This document shows positions 26,018-34,600 of a DNA stretch of 64,000 nt, piece after piece. A program made the position numbers and the translations under genes. The notes below the pieces were generated by a model. The model was not told the DNA's origin, ran no database searches, and saw only the letters and a list, made by a program, of their open reading frames with translations. Position 1 is the first letter of the stretch; each line of letters begins with the position of its first letter. This stretch comes from Aciduliprofundum sp. MAR08-339 (GTDB lineage Archaea > Thermoplasmatota > Thermoplasmata > Thermoplasmatales > Aciduliprofundaceae): the NCBI RefSeq assembly GCF_000327505.1, contig NC_019942.1, positions 744,001-808,000 on the forward strand. Reading direction: 5' to 3'.

Positions 26018-26716
26018 ATGGTAAGGCTTGAGGATGCCATCATTGCACGTTACGAGCATGCCGGCCACAGATTTGAGATTCTTGTTGACCCGGATGCCAT
26101 AGACGACATAAAATCGGGGAAGATAACAAACATCGTGGATTACATGGTCATAGATGAGATTTTTAAGGATGCGCATAAAGGAGATAGGGCAAGTGAGGAA
26201 CTTGTGAAGGAGGTATTTGGCACCACCGATGTGAATGAGGTTGCAAGGCAGATAATACTAAAGGGTCAGGTGCAATTAACCACAGAGCAGAGACGCAAGA
26301 TGCTTGAGGATAAGAAAAGGAGAATAATAATGGAAATTGCGAGAAATGCCATAAATCCGCAAACTGGAGCACCGCATCCTCCACAGCGTATTGAATTGGC
26401 CATGGAGGAGGCCAAGGTACATATAGATCCCCTCAAGTCTGTGGAAGCCCAAGTTCCTATTGTGTTGAAGGCCCTAAGGCCCATAATTCCAATTCGGTTT
26501 GAAAAATTAAAAATAGCCGTCAAGGTTAGTGGAGATATGTACGGAAAGATTTACGGTGAATTGAGCAAGATGGGTACCCTACTTCAAGAGGAGTGGCAGA
26601 AGGATGGTTCCTGGATAGGTGTGGTTGAGATACCCGCCGGCATGCAAGGAGAGTTTCTTGATATGCTTAATAAGAAAACCCATGGTAACGTTCAGACCAA
26701 GATTTTAAGGAGGTAA
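26018..26716 (+). CDS. sdo1: Ribosome maturation protein SBDS
   Basis: 232 residues. SBDS-family factor that in eukaryotes helps remove eIF6 from the 60S subunit. Three domains in order: N-terminal FYSH-like domain (1-90, including [21 protein letters not shown]), helical linker domain (about 95-165), and C-terminal ferredoxin-like domain. The ATG at 26018 follows AGAGGAG by a good spacing; GTG at 26012 is also in frame. It overlaps rrp4 if that gene starts at 26716. Confidence 0.95.
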   Translation: MVRLEDAIIARYEHAGHRFEILVDPDAIDDIKSGKITNIVDYMVIDEIFKDAHKGDRASEELVKEVFGTTDVNEVARQIILKGQVQLTTEQRRKMLEDKKRRIIMEIARNAINPQTGAPHPPQRIELAMEEAKVHIDPLKSVEAQVPIVLKALRPIIPIRFEKLKIAVKVSGDMYGKIYGELSKMGTLLQEEWQKDGSWIGVVEIPAGMQGEFLDMLNKKTHGNVQTKILRR

Positions 26717-26721
26717 TGAAT

Positions 26722-27414
26722 ATGGAAGGAAAGGTTGGAATACGAAAAATTGTTGTTCCGGGAGAGGAAATTGATGAGAATGGTAAGCCCGGCAACGGGG
26801 TTTTTGTGGAGAATGGCAAGATGTACTCTGCCTATCTGGGCATTGTGGATCTCCGTGCCGGGTATGTTAATGTTATACCTCTCTCTGGATGCTACATACC
26901 GAAAAAAGGAGACAAAGTGATAGGAAAGATAATAGACCTTGCGCCTATGAACTGGGTTGTGGATATAAACGCGCCCTACTACGCGCCTCTGCATGTTAAT
27001 GATGTGCCGTGGCGTGTTGATTTTGGAGATACAGGGAGATACCTCAGCATAGGTGACGTTGTACTTGCAAAGGTCAGCAATGTGAACGAACTTGGACAGG
27101 TGTGGATAACCCTGAAAGAACCCGGATTGCGCAAACTGGAGGGGGGACACATAATAAAGATCTCTCCATTCAAGGTGCCTCGGGTGATAGGTAAGGGTGG
27201 TTCAATGATTCAGATGTTGAAGGAGTACACAGGGTGCCGCATATATGTTGGACAGAACGGAGTTATATGGATCTCCGGCTCTCCCGAGGGAATTGTAACA
27301 GTGATAAAGGCAATACGAATGATAGAGAGTGAAGCCCACACATACGGACTGACAGATCGTGTTAAAGAATTTTTGGAGGAAAATAGAGGTGATAATGATG
27401 GGAATGAAGAGTGA
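26722..27414 (+). CDS. rrp4: Exosome RNA-binding subunit Rrp4
   Basis: 230 residues. Cap subunit of the archaeal exosome. N-terminal domain starting [11 protein letters not shown]1 domain (about 65-135, [20 protein letters not shown]), then KH domain with [17 protein letters not shown]. The ATG at 26722 has AAGGAGGT seven bases upstream; the ATG at 26716, overlapping the SBDS stop, is too close. It overlaps rrp41 by about 17 bases. Confidence 0.96.
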   Translation: MEGKVGIRKIVVPGEEIDENGKPGNGVFVENGKMYSAYLGIVDLRAGYVNVIPLSGCYIPKKGDKVIGKIIDLAPMNWVVDINAPYYAPLHVNDVPWRVDFGDTGRYLSIGDVVLAKVSNVNELGQVWITLKEPGLRKLEGGHIIKISPFKVPRVIGKGGSMIQMLKEYTGCRIYVGQNGVIWISGSPEGIVTVIKAIRMIESEAHTYGLTDRVKEFLEENRGDNDGNEE

Positions 27415-28138
27415 TATCAGGCTCATAGATGATAATGGACTTCGCATAGATGGCAGACTACCCAATCAACTGCGCCCGATAAAGATGGAAGTTGGTGTGC
27501 TTGAAAGGGCTGATGGCTCCGCTTATATAGAGTGGGGTGGAAACAAGATAATGGCTGCCGTGTACGGGCCCCACGAGGCCTATCCAAAGCATGTTCAGGA
27601 GGCTGACAGAGCGATTGTGCGCGCAAGGTACAGTATGGCTCCATTTAGTGTGGACGAACGCAAGAGGCCGGGCCCTGACAGGAGGAGCATAGAATTAAGC
27701 AAGGTCATAAGTGAGGCACTTACAAGCGTAATCTTTGTGGAGAAATATCCGAGAACAAGCATAGATGTGTACATTGAAGTTCTTCAGGCGGACGCTGGTA
27801 CGAGGGTCGCAGGCATAACTGTTGCCTCTCTTGCACTTGCAGATGCGGGCATTCCTATGCGAGATTTGATTGTTGGATGTGCTGCTGGCAAGGTGGATGA
27901 TGTGGTTGTTCTTGATCTAAACAAGGAAGAGGACAATTACGGCCAGGCTGACGTTCCAATGGCCATTCTACCACGCACAGGAGAGATAGCACTTCTTCAG
28001 ATGGATGGAGATCTGACATACGAGGAACTCACAACAGCCATGGAGATGGCAATGGATGCAGCCAAGAAGATACATGAGATGCAGGTTGAAGCGCTCAAGA
28101 GGAAGTATATAAACGAGGAGGTGAGTGATGATGAGTAA
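27398..28138 (+). CDS. rrp41: Exosome catalytic subunit Rrp41
   Basis: 246 residues. RNase PH-fold subunit that performs phosphorolytic 3'-5' RNA decay within the Rrp41-Rrp42 hexamer. [16 protein letters not shown] start, the [13 protein letters not shown] substrate-binding arginines, and the acidic active-site region around [15 protein letters not shown]. Three in-frame ATGs (27395, 27398, 27404); GAGGTGAT spacing favours 27398. Coupled to both neighbours by overlap. Confidence 0.96.
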   Translation: MGMKSDIRLIDDNGLRIDGRLPNQLRPIKMEVGVLERADGSAYIEWGGNKIMAAVYGPHEAYPKHVQEADRAIVRARYSMAPFSVDERKRPGPDRRSIELSKVISEALTSVIFVEKYPRTSIDVYIEVLQADAGTRVAGITVASLALADAGIPMRDLIVGCAAGKVDDVVVLDLNKEEDNYGQADVPMAILPRTGEIALLQMDGDLTYEELTTAMEMAMDAAKKIHEMQVEALKRKYINEEVSDDE

Positions 28139-28943
28139 CTCAAAATTCACCGCTGGTGTTGTGCCAGAGATGCAGAGAAAGTACATACACAAACTGGCAT
28201 CACAGGGTACCCGTGTTGATGGGCGGAATTTTGACGAGATCAGAGAGTTAAAAATAGTTAGGGGTAAAATACCAAGAGCCGAAGGTTCAGCTCTTGTTGA
28301 GCTGGGACGTACCAAGGTTCTTGTTGGTGTTAAAATAGAGCCAGGTACTCCTTTTCCGGACACTCCTGCTCAGGGGATTCTCACGACCAATGCAGAACTT
28401 TCACCAATGGCCTCTCCCACATTTGAGCCGGGTCCCCCTGGAGAGGAGGCAATAGAACTCGCCCGTGTGGTGGATCGCGGTATTCGTGAGGGCCATGCCA
28501 TTGATCTTGAGAAACTGGTTATAGAGGAAGGAGAGCAAGTATGGGTGGTGTTTATCGACATTCATGTGCTTGACTATGATGGAAATCTCTTTGATGCCTC
28601 AGGGTATGGAGCTTTAGCAGCACTTACCGAGGCCACAGTTCCAGCCGCGAAACACGAATTGGGTGAGGATTTCAAGTTGCCCGTGCAGCATTACCCCGTG
28701 CCGGTTACATTTGCAAAGATTGGAAACTGGCTTGTGGCGGATCCAAATCTGGATGAGGAGAGCATAGCATCCGCGAGATTGACAGTAACCACAAATGAAG
28801 AGGGCAAGATAAACGCCATGCAAAAGGGCCTGAGTGGGACATTCACCTACGAGGAGGTGCAGAAAGCTATAAATATGAGCATGGATATCGGCCGAAAGGT
28901 CAGGGATATAATTCTGGGTGATTCAAATGGCCAAGAGGACTAA
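28131..28943 (+). CDS. rrp42: Exosome structural subunit Rrp42
   Basis: 270 residues. Second RNase PH-fold subunit of the archaeal exosome ring; it lacks activity alone but completes the RNA site. [19 protein letters not shown] start, [20 protein letters not shown], and [20 protein letters not shown] are typical of Rrp42/Rrp45. The ATG at 28131 lies six bases after GGAGGTGA. Starts inside rrp41 and overlaps rpl37ae by 17 bases. Confidence 0.96.
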   Translation: MSNSKFTAGVVPEMQRKYIHKLASQGTRVDGRNFDEIRELKIVRGKIPRAEGSALVELGRTKVLVGVKIEPGTPFPDTPAQGILTTNAELSPMASPTFEPGPPGEEAIELARVVDRGIREGHAIDLEKLVIEEGEQVWVVFIDIHVLDYDGNLFDASGYGALAALTEATVPAAKHELGEDFKLPVQHYPVPVTFAKIGNWLVADPNLDEESIASARLTVTTNEEGKINAMQKGLSGTFTYEEVQKAINMSMDIGRKVRDIILGDSNGQED

Positions 28944-29181
28944 GAAGGTTGGCATCGCGGGGCGCTTCGGCCCCAGGTACGGCATATCTTTGCGTTATAG
29001 ATGGGCAGACATAATGAAGGAGAAGGAGAAAAAGCATCTATGCCCAAGATGTCATCGCTATTCAGTCAAGAGGCTCTCCACCGGAATATGGGTATGCACC
29101 CATTGTGGCTTGAAATTTGCTGGAGGTGCCTATACCCCTGATGTCTATAAGGAATGGAGAAGGGTGAGGGTTAATGTATAG
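28927..29181 (+). CDS. rpl37ae: Ribosomal protein L37Ae (eL43)
   Basis: 84 residues. Large-subunit protein with a zinc ribbon formed by Cys39, Cys42, Cys57 and Cys60. [19 protein letters not shown] is the family N-terminus. The ATG at 28927 follows GGTGAT; the GTG at 28918 would add three residues. Starts inside rrp42 and overlaps rpoP by 8 bases, as in the known archaeal superoperon. Confidence 0.96.
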   Translation: MAKRTKKVGIAGRFGPRYGISLRYRWADIMKEKEKKHLCPRCHRYSVKRLSTGIWVCTHCGLKFAGGAYTPDVYKEWRRVRVNV

Positions 29182-29305
29182 GTGCATAAGATGTGGAAAG
29201 CCATTAACCAGCGAGTTGGGAGTGCAACAGCTGGAGTGTGAATGTGGAAGCAGGATGTTCTACAAAGAGCGCCCAAATATGAAAAAGGTTGTGTACGCTA
29301 TTTAA
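29174..29305 (+). CDS. rpoP: RNA polymerase subunit P (Rpb12 homologue)
   Basis: 43 residues: [12 protein letters not shown], then [15 protein letters not shown], ending KKVVYAI. Zinc ligands Cys4, Cys7, Cys22 and Cys24 fit the RpoP/Rpb12 C-x2-C...C-x-C pattern, and the size is normal. It is the last gene of the superoperon, starting eight bases before the L37Ae stop. Its 3' end overlaps the convergent acetyltransferase gene by 8 bases. The RNase P or prefoldin genes that often follow in other archaea are absent here. Confidence 0.93.
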   Translation: MYRCIRCGKPLTSELGVQQLECECGSRMFYKERPNMKKVVYAI

Positions 29306-29741
29306 CCATTCTCACCCACTTTTCAGCTTTTTCTTTTCTTTTAAATCCCAATTTCTCGTAAAATTTTATCGCCTTCTCGTTCCCTTCTCCAACCCACAGT
29401 TCAATCCTTGAAGGTTTAAGTTCCTCCATTGCTCTCTCAATCAATTTTTTTCCTATGCCCTCATGTCTGTGTGTTGGAAGCACAACTATCTCGTGTATTG
29501 CCCCCACATGAGAATGCTCAAACTTGCTGTACCAGAACCTATTGCAGAAGATGAAGCCCACAATTTTATCATTATCCTCAGCTACGAAGAAGCATTCTGG
29601 ATCCTCTTCGTACAGATCTTCAATGTACTTTCTGGCCCTATCTATGTCCCTCTCCCCGTATTCTTCAAGACCTTTGTAGGCTTCCATAAGTATTTGCGGC
29701 AGATACTGCAAATCTTCCCTCTTACCCTTCCTTATCTTCAT
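29298..29741 (-). CDS. GNAT-family N-acetyltransferase
   Basis: 147 residues. Transfers an acetyl group from acetyl-CoA to an amine. Acetyl-CoA loop RHEGIGKKLIERA in the middle, ELWVGEGNEKAIKFYEKLGF near the end (beta6-alpha4 typical of RimI-like enzymes). The substrate cannot be told. It overlaps the upstream regulator gene by 20 bases, so the two are co-transcribed. Confidence 0.88.
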   Translation of the reverse strand: MKIRKGKREDLQYLPQILMEAYKGLEEYGERDIDRARKYIEDLYEEDPECFFVAEDNDKIVGFIFCNRFWYSKFEHSHVGAIHEIVVLPTHRHEGIGKKLIERAMEELKPSRIELWVGEGNEKAIKFYEKLGFKRKEKAEKWVRMVK

Positions 29742-30141
29742 TTTCGATCACCCAGGAGAACCTTTTCTCCATATCTTTTCTGGCTCTCAAGTACTCATTT
29801 TCAGTTATCTTTCCATCCACCAGCATCCTATCCAGGGTAAGCAACTCCTCCTTATATCTGTTTTTTATTGCCAATATGTGGTTCTCCACCAACTCTTCAA
29901 AATTTTGAAAGAAATCCTCCCCCTCTGAGGTGATGCGATAAAAAACCATGGGCCTTCTACCCATCTTTATTCTTTTGTCCACCATCCCGTATAGGTATAG
30001 TATTGAAAGATGCTTATCCACACCCTGCCTAGTTATACTCAACTTTTCTGCAATTTCCTCAGGATGCTTTTCCTCCCTTAACATTCTCAGAATCTTTATG
30101 CGCACTGGAGTGAGTACATCGGTAAATTGCTCCGTATTCAT
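29722..30141 (-). CDS. Winged-helix regulator with C-terminal SHOCT-like motif
   Basis: 139 residues from the ATG at 30141; an in-frame extension to 30171 has no support. Winged-helix DNA-binding domain at about 5-75 (EEIAEKLSITRQGVDKHLSI recognition region; wing RIKMGRRPMVFYRIT), ArsR/MarR-like. After a helical stretch, residues about 105-130 read LLTLDRMLVDGKITENEYLR, an L-x5-GKIT-x-x-EY pattern like the SHOCT oligomerisation motif. The same pattern opens the divergent protein at 30262. It probably regulates that gene and itself. Confidence 0.82.
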   Translation of the reverse strand: MNTEQFTDVLTPVRIKILRMLREEKHPEEIAEKLSITRQGVDKHLSILYLYGMVDKRIKMGRRPMVFYRITSEGEDFFQNFEELVENHILAIKNRYKEELLTLDRMLVDGKITENEYLRARKDMEKRFSWVIENEDKEG

Positions 30142-30261
30142 AGTTTTCCATAGGACAAAATCATATATCAACTTTTAAGTTGAAAAATCAAATACAAGGT
30201 GGAAGTTTTAACAAAAAACTTTTATAAAAATTATTAAATATCCTGAATTCATGGAGGTCTT
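30142..30261. promoter_or_regulatory. Divergent promoter region of the regulator and bactofilin-like genes
   Basis: Very AT-rich. Plus strand: CTTTTATAAAAATTATTAAATA at about 30220-30240, a strong TATA region 25-30 bases before the ATG at 30262 with GGAGGT next to it. Minus strand: TTAAAAGTTGATATATGA at about 30160-30178 precedes the regulator. The TCAACTTTTAAGTTGA inverted repeat at about 30168-30183 overlaps the regulator promoter and is a likely operator. Confidence 0.5.
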
Positions 30262-31149
30262 ATGGAAGATGAATTCATAAGAAAACTGAGGGAAAAATAC
30301 GAGAGGGGCGAGATAAGCCGTGAGACCTATGAGGATATTTTGGCCAGATACGAGGAAGAGAGCGGAAAGGAGGAAGGGCCTGAAGAATCGCGCATCTTTT
30401 CTGAAGAGAGTGTGGCCGATATTGTGGACAGGGCCATGGAGACGGCAATGAAGGGCGTTGAATCTGCGATGAAAGATTTGGAAATGGATATGGAAAAAAC
30501 TTCTTCTAGGAAAAAGGGAAACAGGAGTTATAAATGTGCAGGCTCCTGCGTTCTTGGTCCTGGTAGGTACGATTACATATCCGCTGCAGGGAGTTTGAAA
30601 ATAACAGGAGATGTAATTGCCGAAAGGATCTCTGTATCTGGAGCGCTCAAGTCTGAGGGGAATATAGAGGCAGAGATGCTAAGGTGCTCTGGATCTGCAA
30701 ATATAGAAGGATATGTTATCTCAGAAAATTTAAACGCTGCCGGTGTTTTTAAGGCAAAGGATTTATCGGGAGAGAATATAAAGATTTCAGGTAGTGTATC
30801 TTCTGGCAAATTAAAGGGCGAGAGCATTCGTATTGGGGGAGTCATAGATGCAGAACAGTTAGAGGGAGAGGAAATAAAGATAAAACTCAGTAAAAAGAAG
30901 AGTAGGATAGGAGAAATTTATGGAGAAGAGATAAGGATTGAATGCGAGCGCGGGTTCTTTAGAAAATGGTCCGGTAAGCTGGAAGTGAGAAAAATTGAAG
31001 GAGAAGAGATACACATTGAAAGTGTTGTGGCAGACCTTGTGAAAGGTGAGGAGGTTATTGTGGATGATGGCTGCGTCATTGAAACACTGGAAGCAAAGGA
31101 AATGAAGATAAGCAAGAACGCCAGGGTTAAAAATGTGGTGAGAAAATGA
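30262..31149 (+). CDS. SHOCT-like plus bactofilin-like beta-helix protein
   Basis: 295 residues. Residues 5-35 (FIRKLREKYERGEISRETYE) resemble a SHOCT motif. A charged linker with a helix follows (55-80), then about 200 residues of short repeats alternating Gly, Ser and hydrophobic residues (SAAGSLKITGDVIAERISVS, SGALKSEGNIEAE, GSANIEGYVISENL), the pattern of bactofilin or polymer-forming right-handed beta-helices. No signal peptide. It may polymerise at the membrane with the small membrane protein encoded next (ATGA overlap). Function unknown; a membrane-stress role is inferred from similar gene neighbourhoods. Confidence 0.75.
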   Translation: MEDEFIRKLREKYERGEISRETYEDILARYEEESGKEEGPEESRIFSEESVADIVDRAMETAMKGVESAMKDLEMDMEKTSSRKKGNRSYKCAGSCVLGPGRYDYISAAGSLKITGDVIAERISVSGALKSEGNIEAEMLRCSGSANIEGYVISENLNAAGVFKAKDLSGENIKISGSVSSGKLKGESIRIGGVIDAEQLEGEEIKIKLSKKKSRIGEIYGEEIRIECERGFFRKWSGKLEVRKIEGEEIHIESVVADLVKGEEVIVDDGCVIETLEAKEMKISKNARVKNVVRK

Positions 31150-31322
31150 TGCATGGCATTGATACGGGGAGAATAATTGGAGGAATTTTTCTGATTTTGA
31201 TAGGTGTGCTCTGGCTTCTGGATATGCTCGGGTTTATCAAATTCAACATCTGCATAATCGGGCCATTGCTTCTAATCGCCTCAGGATTTGCCCTGCTTAT
31301 CAAGAGAGATGATTGGTGGTGA
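31146..31322 (+). CDS. Small two-helix membrane protein, LiaI/LiaF-TM-like (DUF5668-like)
   Basis: 58 residues. Start MMHGIDTGRIIGGIFLILIG, then GVLWLLDMLGFI, then a second helix CIIGPLLLIASGFALLI and a short RDDWW tail. The GG-x-FLILIGVLWLLD pattern is that of the LiaI/LiaF-like membrane region found in bacterial envelope-stress proteins. The ATG overlaps the stop of the beta-helix gene (ATGA), so they are coupled. Missed by length filters. Confidence 0.7.
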   Translation: MMHGIDTGRIIGGIFLILIGVLWLLDMLGFIKFNICIIGPLLLIASGFALLIKRDDWW

Positions 31323-31477
31323 GCATGAGCGTGGTTGCGAAAAATGTGGGATTTCACCGCAGATGATGCGGGTTATAATCGGAATAATCAGGTTCACCAA
31401 GACGATGAAATTGGGAATGGAGTGATGCACCATTTATGTCCAGAAATAATTAAATAAGAAGAAAAGAATGCGGTTTC

Positions 31478-32461
31478 ATGCTGGAAATTCTGCTCCACAT
31501 AAAGAAGCGACTTTACCTCTACGTTACCCTGATTTTTATTCTCGCCCTGATTGCAGGGCAGTTATGGGATTTCGAGCACATGAACATCATGCCCATAAGC
31601 ATCCTGGCAGTTTTCATGATGCTCTACCCCATGCTCACGGGTATGGAGATAGAGAAGGTGAAAAAGGCGGGGAGAAATTATAAGTTGATAATCACCACGC
31701 TCATATTTGCATACTTCATAGCATCTCTAACCGCATTCTTTCTCTCCCGTACCGCGCTTGTTAATTATCCTGATTTAGCTCTTGCGCTGGTGCTGGTTGG
31801 CGCCATTCCATGCTCCAACATGCTGATAGGATGGAGCGGCATAGCGGATGCCAGCGTTCCAGACGCTCTCGTAATAGCTGTGGCAGGGCTTCTTCTCATT
31901 CCTTTCATCTCTCCCCTACTCATCTATATAAGCGGAGGAATCTTCGCAGAAATAAATCTCATGCAGCTCATAGTGATTCTCCTCCTCTACATACTCGTAC
32001 CTCTCTTCTTTGGAGCATTTACGAGAAGGACAATAATAAAAAAACGTGGCAGGGAGTACTTCATGTCAATAAAAAAGTATCTTCCCGGGGTCTCTGCGCT
32101 TGGAATACTTCTCATCGTTTTCTTCTCAGTGGCAAAGGTTTCTCAGAAGGTCCTTGGGGAGCCACAGGTCTTTCTCCTTGTTTTAGGCACCCTGGTACTT
32201 TATTACATCATCCAGACAGCGCTTTCTGTGCTCGCAGCCAAGATGCTTCATCTCCATTATTCCCAGGGAATGATCCTTATTCTGGGTGCCACGGCGAGCT
32301 CGCAGGCCATCTCTCTCTCCCTCGCCGCAACGGTGTTTCCCTCGTTAACGGTATTTGCCCTTTCATTTAAGCCAATCATACAGGTATTTTACATTATGCT
32401 CCTGATATATGGATTGGGTCCATGGCTTCGTAGATTTTTGGGAGAAAAGGTTAAAGAATAG
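31478..32461 (+). CDS. ACR3/BASS-superfamily transporter
   Basis: 327 residues with about ten membrane helices. The AIPCSNMLIGWSG segment near residue 110 resembles the conserved Cys region of Acr3 arsenite carriers (PC-x-AMVFVWS), and the second half repeats the fold with ATASSQAISLSLAA. It could export arsenite or carry an organic anion like bile-acid symporters. No arsenic regulator or reductase lies nearby, so arsenite is not assured. TATA-like AATAATTAAATAAG lies 25-30 bases upstream. The peptidase gene follows 17 bases later. Confidence 0.78.
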   Translation: MLEILLHIKKRLYLYVTLIFILALIAGQLWDFEHMNIMPISILAVFMMLYPMLTGMEIEKVKKAGRNYKLIITTLIFAYFIASLTAFFLSRTALVNYPDLALALVLVGAIPCSNMLIGWSGIADASVPDALVIAVAGLLLIPFISPLLIYISGGIFAEINLMQLIVILLLYILVPLFFGAFTRRTIIKKRGREYFMSIKKYLPGVSALGILLIVFFSVAKVSQKVLGEPQVFLLVLGTLVLYYIIQTALSVLAAKMLHLHYSQGMILILGATASSQAISLSLAATVFPSLTVFALSFKPIIQVFYIMLLIYGLGPWLRRFLGEKVKE

Positions 32462-32478
32462 GATGGAGATACACACCT

Positions 32479-33504
32479 ATGGATCTCAAAATTGAGGAAC
32501 TCGTTGAGCTTGCAAAAATCAGAAGTGAGACGGGATACGAATCTAAAATTCTTGGGTTTATTGAGGAGAGACTGGATGCTATGGGCATGGAGTACGAGCG
32601 CATGCCCGTGGATGAGGAGAGGTACAACATAATAGTGAATCCTGAGGAAAAATTCATGGTGAATGCGCATGTTGATACTGTGGGCGATTACTTCCCGCCA
32701 GAGGTTGAAGGCACGATTCTATGGGGTAGAGGAGTTATGGATGACAAGGCAGGAGTTTTAATAATGCTCAAGCTAATTGAAGAATTCAGAGATAAGCTCC
32801 CAGTTTCTTACGTGTTCTTCGTGGACGAGGAAGAGGAGGGAAAGGGCTCAAAGAAATACGCTGAGAAGTACGCGCATGATTTCGCCATAACAATGGAGCC
32901 CACATCCCTGCGGGTTTGCACCGCTGAAGCGGGAAGCCTTGAGCTTGAGTTTGAGTTCTGGGGTGAGGCCATGCACGGCTCATGCGCGGAGGAGGATAAA
33001 AATGCAATATGGCACGGGGTGAATTTCCTCTCGTCTCTTCGGAGAATGAAGTTTTTGAAGGCGGAGCACACTCTTCTTGGCTCTCCCGCCATAAATGTTG
33101 AGATGTTCGATGGGGGTGATTATCTTTTAGCAGTGCCGGAAAGCGCCAAGGCACTGGTGGATTTCGTGTATCTTCCTGGTCAAACGGCGGTGGAGATAAT
33201 TGACGAGGTGAACCGCCTGAGCAGGAAGTACAATGTGAATCACATGATTTACGATCTTTCGCCTCCATTTGAGATATCGTATAGGAACAGGAGAGTGAAA
33301 GAGTTTATGAAGTATGCTGAACTCGGGGGATTCAGGAGCTGGAGCGACGCTCAGAATTTAGTGGAGAAGGGCACGCCCACTGTGGTCTTTGGCCCGGGAG
33401 AGCTGAGAAACGCTCACACACAGAATGAGCATGTGGATATGAAAGATGTGGAGAAAGCGTATGAAATATTGGCGAAGGTGCTGAAAGATTGGAGCAGAGG
33501 ATGA
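32479..33504 (+). CDS. M20-family metallopeptidase
   Basis: 341 residues. Zinc-dependent amidase/peptidase of the ArgE/DapE/CPG2 group. Zinc and catalytic residues: His64 and Asp66 (NAHVD), Asp88 (GVMDDK), the EEEEGKGS cluster near 117-122, Glu140 (TMEP), and the late His in QNEHVD. A dimerisation domain lies between. Could deacetylate an amino acid, cut a dipeptide, or remove a LysW-type carrier; no carrier gene is seen. Its codons are much richer in G and C than those of the two genes that follow. Confidence 0.88.
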   Translation: MDLKIEELVELAKIRSETGYESKILGFIEERLDAMGMEYERMPVDEERYNIIVNPEEKFMVNAHVDTVGDYFPPEVEGTILWGRGVMDDKAGVLIMLKLIEEFRDKLPVSYVFFVDEEEEGKGSKKYAEKYAHDFAITMEPTSLRVCTAEAGSLELEFEFWGEAMHGSCAEEDKNAIWHGVNFLSSLRRMKFLKAEHTLLGSPAINVEMFDGGDYLLAVPESAKALVDFVYLPGQTAVEIIDEVNRLSRKYNVNHMIYDLSPPFEISYRNRRVKEFMKYAELGGFRSWSDAQNLVEKGTPTVVFGPGELRNAHTQNEHVDMKDVEKAYEILAKVLKDWSRG

Positions 33505-34010
33505 GCATGAATATTCAGGGAAATATCCTTCACGAGGAACGCATTCATTTTTATCTTGTGTCCCTTATTTTCATACCTTTGATTTTCATTTTCTCTGCAA
33601 TTCTGCTCTATCAAATCTTTGTGGCTCCTATTGGTTCAAAGCCTGCTCCTAACTGGTTCTTTTTGCTAATGATAATAATTTTTCTCATATTTGAGCTAGG
33701 TTTTCATTCTTATTATTTGATAATCACATCAGATCAACTTATTGTAGGATTTCCTATGTATAAAAAATATATTCCATGGAATAAAATCAAAGATGCAAAA
33801 ATAGACACAAAAAATGCATGGAGATATGGAGGTTATGGAATAAGGGTTGTGAGCAAAAAAGGTAAAAAAACCTTAGTAATAATTATACCCGGTACAAAAA
33901 AATTGACTCTCAAGTTAAAAGATTTAAAATGGGATTCCATAGTTGTCTCTGTGAAAAATGTAGATAATGCTCTTAATTATATAAGACAGGAGATTGAAAT
34001 TCATAAATAA
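33501..34010 (+). CDS. Membrane protein with PH-like (bPH) domain, AT-rich gene
   Basis: 169 residues. Two membrane helices (about 20-45 and 55-75), then a beta-rich region: LIITSDQLIVGFPMY, IPWNKIKDAKI, GIRVVSKKGKKTLVIIIPG, and a C-terminal helix. This is the layout of bacterial PH-domain membrane proteins (YdbT/bPH2-like). Role unknown. The ATG overlaps the peptidase stop (ATGA), yet base composition drops sharply to about 30 percent G+C here, suggesting a different origin. Confidence 0.72.
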   Translation: MSMNIQGNILHEERIHFYLVSLIFIPLIFIFSAILLYQIFVAPIGSKPAPNWFFLLMIIIFLIFELGFHSYYLIITSDQLIVGFPMYKKYIPWNKIKDAKIDTKNAWRYGGYGIRVVSKKGKKTLVIIIPGTKKLTLKLKDLKWDSIVVSVKNVDNALNYIRQEIEIHK

Positions 34011-34029
34011 AAAAGGGTGTAAAACAGAA

Positions 34030-34575
34030 ATGAATAAAGATGAGCTACTTGAAAAAATAGTAAAATTAGAATATCAAATGTTTGAGCAACTAAAAACTAA
34101 TAATGAGGAATGCAAAAGAAAAAATACATTTTTTCTTATGAGAAAGGCTAGGTTTTATCCACTCTCTGAAAAAACTTTAAATATGTACCTTGAGGATTTG
34201 AAAGAGGCTGAAGTGAGGGGCGAGAATCCCTTACTTATGAAGTATAGGTGCATGGAGATGGGAATATTCAGAGCAGGAGAGATGATTGAAGATATTGTAA
34301 AAATTGAGAGTGAATGGATGGCGGAATTAATGAAAAAATATCCGCATGTATTTGCCAAAAGAATAGAGGATTTTGAGAGGTATCTTAGATGCGAACTTCT
34401 CACATTTTCCGTTGAAACCCTTAAGGGTTATTATGGAGATGTCAGAAATATGAAAAGGATGGGAGTGAACATGGCCGAATTGTCCTACGAATATCTTTTC
34501 AGAAAGATGGGATACGGGAGCATAAGGGAGGTGAATGAATCCAGAGAAAAAGGATTAAATAGTGGAGTTATATGA
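34030..34575 (+). CDS. DUF4125 family protein
   Basis: 181 residues from the ATG at 34030; an in-frame TTG at 33994 would overlap the upstream gene. The pattern LLEKIVKLEYQMFEQLKTNN, then a conserved FFLMRKARFYPLS, DLKEAEVRGENPLLMKY and a KYPHVFAKR segment, match DUF4125, all-helical proteins of unknown function known mainly from anaerobes. Cys residues are few. It lies 25 bases upstream of the glycyl radical enzyme gene, so a link to that enzyme is likely, but its role is unknown. Very AT-rich. Confidence 0.75.
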   Translation: MNKDELLEKIVKLEYQMFEQLKTNNEECKRKNTFFLMRKARFYPLSEKTLNMYLEDLKEAEVRGENPLLMKYRCMEMGIFRAGEMIEDIVKIESEWMAELMKKYPHVFAKRIEDFERYLRCELLTFSVETLKGYYGDVRNMKRMGVNMAELSYEYLFRKMGYGSIREVNESREKGLNSGVI

Positions 34576-34600
34576 GATTTCTATATAAGGAGGTGTAGAT

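Noticed and set aside
31309-31425. 38-codon ORF with a C-x2-C pair (MIGGEHERGCEKCGIS) overlapping the LiaI-like gene
   Set aside because: Weak ribosome site, out of frame with a better gene, and no recognised family. Could be a relic of a zinc-ribbon protein.
31478-32461. Naming the transporter an arsenite pump outright
   Set aside because: Only the Cys region resembles Acr3. No ArsR, ArsC or other arsenic gene is adjacent, so only superfamily level is given.
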